This document shows, in pieces, positions 61,207-64,000 of a stretch of DNA of 64,000 nucleotides. Under the pieces are notes generated by a model. It saw only the letters and a program-made list of their open reading frames with translations, ran no database searches and was not told the origin of the DNA. The stretch comes from Schaalia odontolytica (GTDB lineage: Bacteria > Actinomycetota > Actinomycetes > Actinomycetales > Actinomycetaceae). The translations under genes and the position numbers were made by a program. Location of the stretch: contig NZ_CP046315.1 of NCBI RefSeq assembly GCF_009730335.1, positions 496,001-560,000 of the forward strand, read 5' to 3'. Numbering within the stretch: the first letter of the stretch is position 1; every line of letters begins with the position of its first letter.

Positions 61207-62498
61207 TTGCATTCCTCTCCGATGCGCATGGGGGCGATGAGGCCGGCTTCGCGCAGCTTGAGGAGGCGCGGTACGGTGCGCTCGACGACCTTCCACGGGT
61301 CGATCGTGTTGAGGTAGATGCGCGTGCCACCCTCGAAACCCGCGAGTGTCGAGATGCGCCACTTGAGCAGGATTCGCCAGCGCATGGGCGTGGACACGGT
61401 GGGCGGGCGGTGGTACCACTCCTCGTTGGCGGGCACCTCCACGCCCGTCGCGGCGTGCGCGGCGTGCAGGATATCTGAGATCCCCCGCATGGCCTCGGGG
61501 CTGACCTCCCACGGGTTTTTCGGCTCGTCCAGGGGCCAGATTGCGATGCCGGGGAAGCGATGCCCGAAGCCAGCCAAGGCGACGGCGTGCTCGTTCTGGG
61601 CGATGAGGAGCTTGCGCGTGGCTGCGACCGTGAAGATCTGGTCGTAGATGTCGGGCTGGGCGCGCAGGCGCTCCAGCTCGGCCTCGGTCTGTACGGACAT
61701 GTCGTCGATCGCGACGAGCTGCTTGTGCAGGTGGTCGAAGGACGCGCCCGCGGGGCGCAGCCAGTTCTGGAATGTCGCTACGTAGCGGACCGCGGGATCC
61801 AGGTCGTACAGGTCGCGCATTGAGCGGGCTGTGTAGGCGGTGTACTGCTCATGTTCGTCGGGGGTGAGGGTGCCGGACCCGGCCAGCTGGTGGGCCTCGG
61901 TGGCGCCGTCGACGAAGTGGCGCCTGCCGATGATCAGGTCGTGCCCGCCGGAGAAAAAGCCGTTGGCGGATTGTAGGCGCGCGGTCTCGCTGGTGGCTGC
62001 GAACTCGCCTTCGCTCATGCCCGAGGCCAACATGCGCGAGCGGACGACGTTCATGACGTGCTCGTAGCCCGCGTCCGAGGCCAGGTAGTGGGCCATGCGG
62101 CGACGGTCGTCCTCGGAGGGGACGTGCCCGTGGTTGAGATGCCAGTAGTTGTAGGAGACGATCTCGAACAGGTTAGGAATGCGTCGGAATTCTGCGACCG
62201 TGTCGCCGAGCTGATCCGCGCCGAGGGCGTCCAGCTGCTCCCAGGACCCGTCCTCGTGGCGCACCAGGCGCGACTTTTCGGGCGGGGTTTCAAGGTATCG
62301 GCCGGAACAGAACGCGCAGTGGTGTCCGTCGGCCTCGTGGTCGATGGGGTTGTGATCCGTGTGCGGTGCGGTGAGGGGCCGGTTGCTGCGGCCCGGAACG
62401 GTCCACACCTCTGTGCCCGTGAGGAGGTTCTGCTGTTTAACGGTACCGTCGGCCAGTCGAACGATGGCGCGGTCGGCGCGCGTGAGCTTGGAAGCCAT
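61179..62498 (-). CDS. GalT-like (HIT-superfamily) protein, DUF4921-type
   Basis: A 439-residue cytoplasmic protein. HHCAFCSGRYLETPPEKSRL carries a zinc-type Cys pair as in galactose-1-phosphate uridylyltransferase, and ASFDHLHKQLVAID has the HxH-like active-site motif (His-Leu-His). The remaining regions (NLFEIVSYNYWHLNHGH) fit the DUF4921 family of actinobacteria. It probably transfers or hydrolyses a nucleotide on a sugar phosphate; the substrate is unknown. The start ATG 62498 fits the leaderless -10 TACGAT six bases upstream. Confidence 0.75.
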   Translation of the reverse strand: MASKLTRADRAIVRLADGTVKQQNLLTGTEVWTVPGRSNRPLTAPHTDHNPIDHEADGHHCAFCSGRYLETPPEKSRLVRHEDGSWEQLDALGADQLGDTVAEFRRIPNLFEIVSYNYWHLNHGHVPSEDDRRRMAHYLASDAGYEHVMNVVRSRMLASGMSEGEFAATSETARLQSANGFFSGGHDLIIGRRHFVDGATEAHQLAGSGTLTPDEHEQYTAYTARSMRDLYDLDPAVRYVATFQNWLRPAGASFDHLHKQLVAIDDMSVQTEAELERLRAQPDIYDQIFTVAATRKLLIAQNEHAVALAGFGHRFPGIAIWPLDEPKNPWEVSPEAMRGISDILHAAHAATGVEVPANEEWYHRPPTVSTPMRWRILLKWRISTLAGFEGGTRIYLNTIDPWKVVERTVPRLLKLREAGLIAPMRIGEECKVSPAMLRG

Positions 62499-62504
62499 AC
62501 TTGT

Positions 62505-62510
62505 ATCGTA
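62505..62510 (-). promoter_or_regulatory. -10 element TACGAT, leaderless promoter
   Basis: On the minus strand TACGAT is followed by ACAAGT and the ATG at 62498. Confidence 0.5.
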
Positions 62511-62517
62511 CCCGTCC

Positions 62518-63396
62518 TCAGAGTCGGTCCATGGTGGCCGGATGTGACCCCATGCGACCGGACTCGCCCGCGTCGAGAGCGTCGATGCGTGCGGTCTGTT
62601 CGGGATCCAGCGAGAAGGAGAACACGTCGAAGTTGGCGGCCATGCGCTCACGACTCAGGGTCTTGGGGAAGACGACGTGGCCGCGATCCAGCGCCCAACG
62701 CAGCGTGACCTGCGTTGGTCCCACGCCGAGCTCAGCGCCGATCTCGACGAGCGTCGGGTCGGTGACCGCGCGTCCGCGCGCCAAGGGGGACCATGCCTCG
62801 AACACCATGCCGAGTCCCTGTGCGTAGGCGCGCAGGTCGGCGTTGGGGAAGAAGGGGTGGGATTCAACTTGGAGGACGTGCGGGGCGACCGTCGCGACCT
62901 CGCGGACTGCCTCGACGTGCTCGCGCTCGTAGTTCGACAGGCCGATCGCGCGTGCGCCGCCTGCGTTGAAGGCGTCCTCGAGGGCGGGCCAGGGCAGGGC
63001 GACGTCGCCTCCGTAGAGTGTGGGCAGCGGCCAGTGCACGAGGAGGAGGTCCACGTAGTCGGTGCGCAGGTCCTCGAGGGAGCGCCGGATGGATGCGGCT
63101 GCCCGATCGGGTTCGTGGTTCGAGTTGTCGACCTTCGTCGTGATGAACAGGTCCTCGCGCGCGATGCCCGATGCCTCGAGCGCCGCCCCGACTTCGGCCT
63201 CGTTGCCGTACATCTGAGCGGTGTCGATATGACGGTACCCGACCTCGAGGGCGCGGCTCACCGCGCCGTACGTGTCCTCGGGCGCGACCTTGTAGGTGCC
63301 GAAACCGAGCACGGGGATGGGTGATCCCGTCGGGAGCATAAAGGTTGGAATCGGGGACGAGGCCGGGGCGTTCTCGGCGGGAAGCGGGGTGTTCAT
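62518..63396 (-). CDS. Aldo/keto reductase
   Basis: NADPH-dependent oxidoreductase of 292 residues. The AKR signatures are present: VLGFGTYKV, GYRHIDTAQMYGNEAEVG (catalytic Asp and Tyr), TTKV (Lys), DLLLVHWP (His), and the cofactor segment PKTLSRERMAANFDVF. It resembles the 2,5-diketogluconate reductase/morphine dehydrogenase-like group; the substrate cannot be told. AGGAGG precedes ATG 63396. Confidence 0.93.
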   Translation of the reverse strand: MNTPLPAENAPASSPIPTFMLPTGSPIPVLGFGTYKVAPEDTYGAVSRALEVGYRHIDTAQMYGNEAEVGAALEASGIAREDLFITTKVDNSNHEPDRAAASIRRSLEDLRTDYVDLLLVHWPLPTLYGGDVALPWPALEDAFNAGGARAIGLSNYEREHVEAVREVATVAPHVLQVESHPFFPNADLRAYAQGLGMVFEAWSPLARGRAVTDPTLVEIGAELGVGPTQVTLRWALDRGHVVFPKTLSRERMAANFDVFSFSLDPEQTARIDALDAGESGRMGSHPATMDRL

Positions 63397-63463
63397 CGGT
63401 GAATCCTCCTAGTCGTTCCCAGTGTAGCCTCCCGCACGCGCTGCGGTCGCTGTCGTCTTCGAT

Positions 63464-63640
63464 ATGAGCGGGCTGGAGTGCGAGGAGGTCTGCGAGGTGC
63501 TGGCCGGTGTTGAATTCACTGACCTGCACCCCGACGAAATGCCCCTGCTGGCGAGCGCAGATGGTGAGTTCTGGGCGGTTACTGCGCCTTCATCGCCGGG
63601 GGTGCTCTGGGAAAATATCGAGGATGTTCTCTCCGAGTAG
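63464..63640 (+). CDS. Small hypothetical protein
   Basis: A 58-residue acidic frame (MSGLECEEVCEVLAGVEFTD... ending in ENIEDVLSE). Codon use is actinobacterial, and the frame extends 39 bases upstream of the ATG to a TAG. No ribosome site is evident. It may be the end of a decayed gene or a real small protein. Confidence 0.35.
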   Translation: MSGLECEEVCEVLAGVEFTDLHPDEMPLLASADGEFWAVTAPSSPGVLWENIEDVLSE

Positions 63641-64000
63641 TCCAACTCCTGAACCGCAGATCTCACAGTCTGAGAACGTCGGGTGACAAATTATTTCTGT
63701 CCTGGCGGTCAGTTGGTCTGTTTGCGGCGTTTTCCTGGATTTGGATGCTCGCGGTCCTCTCTTTTGAGGGGTCTGACCGTGTGAGTAGAGAAGCGCTGAA
63801 ATGTCGCTGAAAAACCCTTGAATAGCGTCTGCAATGTGGTTGATTCTTAAATTCGTATAACGGTCAATATCTGTGATATAGCGCGAAAATTCGGGGACTC
63901 CTGTCTAATCAGGCGGTAGACTTTATGTTAGGTAACCCTCCGTCAATTCCCCGCTCTAAGTGCAAAATTCGCGTACGATAGATACTGTTCAACCACGATC
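63641..64000. other. AT-richer gene-free end of window
   Basis: 360 bases, increasingly AT-rich toward 63840-64000, without a reading frame of interest. It looks like the upstream region of a gene beyond the window. Confidence 0.5.

Noticed and set aside
63921-63940. TTATGTTAGGTAACCCTC as a possible DtxR/IdeR iron box
   Set aside because: Only partly palindromic and far from the 19-bp consensus; the regulated gene would be outside the window.

Overview
The window is about 64 kb of high-GC actinobacterial DNA. Protein content (SpaA-type pili with class C sortase, MutT1-like Nudix protein, SCP2-like carrier, GTP-dependent PEP carboxykinase, type I-E CRISPR) and the many leaderless promoters fit an oral Actinomyces/Schaalia-type organism; a Schaalia odontolytica-like genome is my best guess, made from the sequence alone.

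Layout. 1-8225: type I-E operon cas3 (5' end cut by the window), cse1, cse2, cas7e, cas5e, cas6e, cas1, cas2, most genes overlapping by 1-4 bases. 8244-13639: a CRISPR array of 89 repeats and 88 spacers (61-bp period), internally duplicated and decaying at the cas-distal end. 13640-15040: a broken gene and non-coding DNA with several inverted repeats. 15085-15383: tRNA-Phe, tRNA-Asp and tRNA-Glu on the minus strand. 15547-22784: an MscS-like channel with a histone-H1-like tail, two EamA transporters, MsrB and a Bcr/CflA-type exporter. 22924-30959: a minus-strand operon downstream of tRNA-Lys that encodes four tandem copies of an ADP-ribosylglycohydrolase + PfkB sugar-kinase unit. The first copy looks fully catalytic; the others have lost one or both active sites but keep long open frames. 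31132-35466: a hypothetical protein, a MutT1-like protein, a lipoprotein, and a PiT phosphate transporter with its DUF47 partner. 35838-37673: pckG.

37879-49496: a MoxR/DUF58/DUF4381-like/VWA/VWA/TPR (Bat-type) gene set, split in the middle by a sortase-assembled pilus cluster (major pilin, large tip adhesin, class C sortase). 49589-55421: purine synthesis genes purD, purC, purS, purQ, purL. 55422-57025: 1.6 kb of non-coding DNA rich in repeats. 57026-63396: a phosphatidylcholine-synthase-like enzyme, a membrane protein, an SCP2-like protein, a DUF4235 protein, a substrate-binding lipoprotein, a GalT-like protein and an aldo/keto reductase. The last 350 bases are AT-richer and without a recognisable gene.

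Most notable: (1) the fourfold ADP-ribosylglycohydrolase-kinase array with graded pseudoenzyme decay; (2) two intergenic elements with the same strictly symmetric forward-forward-reverse-reverse repeat architecture but unrelated repeat sequences; (3) a palindromic repeat present at two distant intergenic sites; (4) a recurring leaderless promoter with a -10 hexamer exactly six bases from the start codon; (5) a CRISPR leader that must overlap the 3' end of cas2, and several segmental duplications inside the array.
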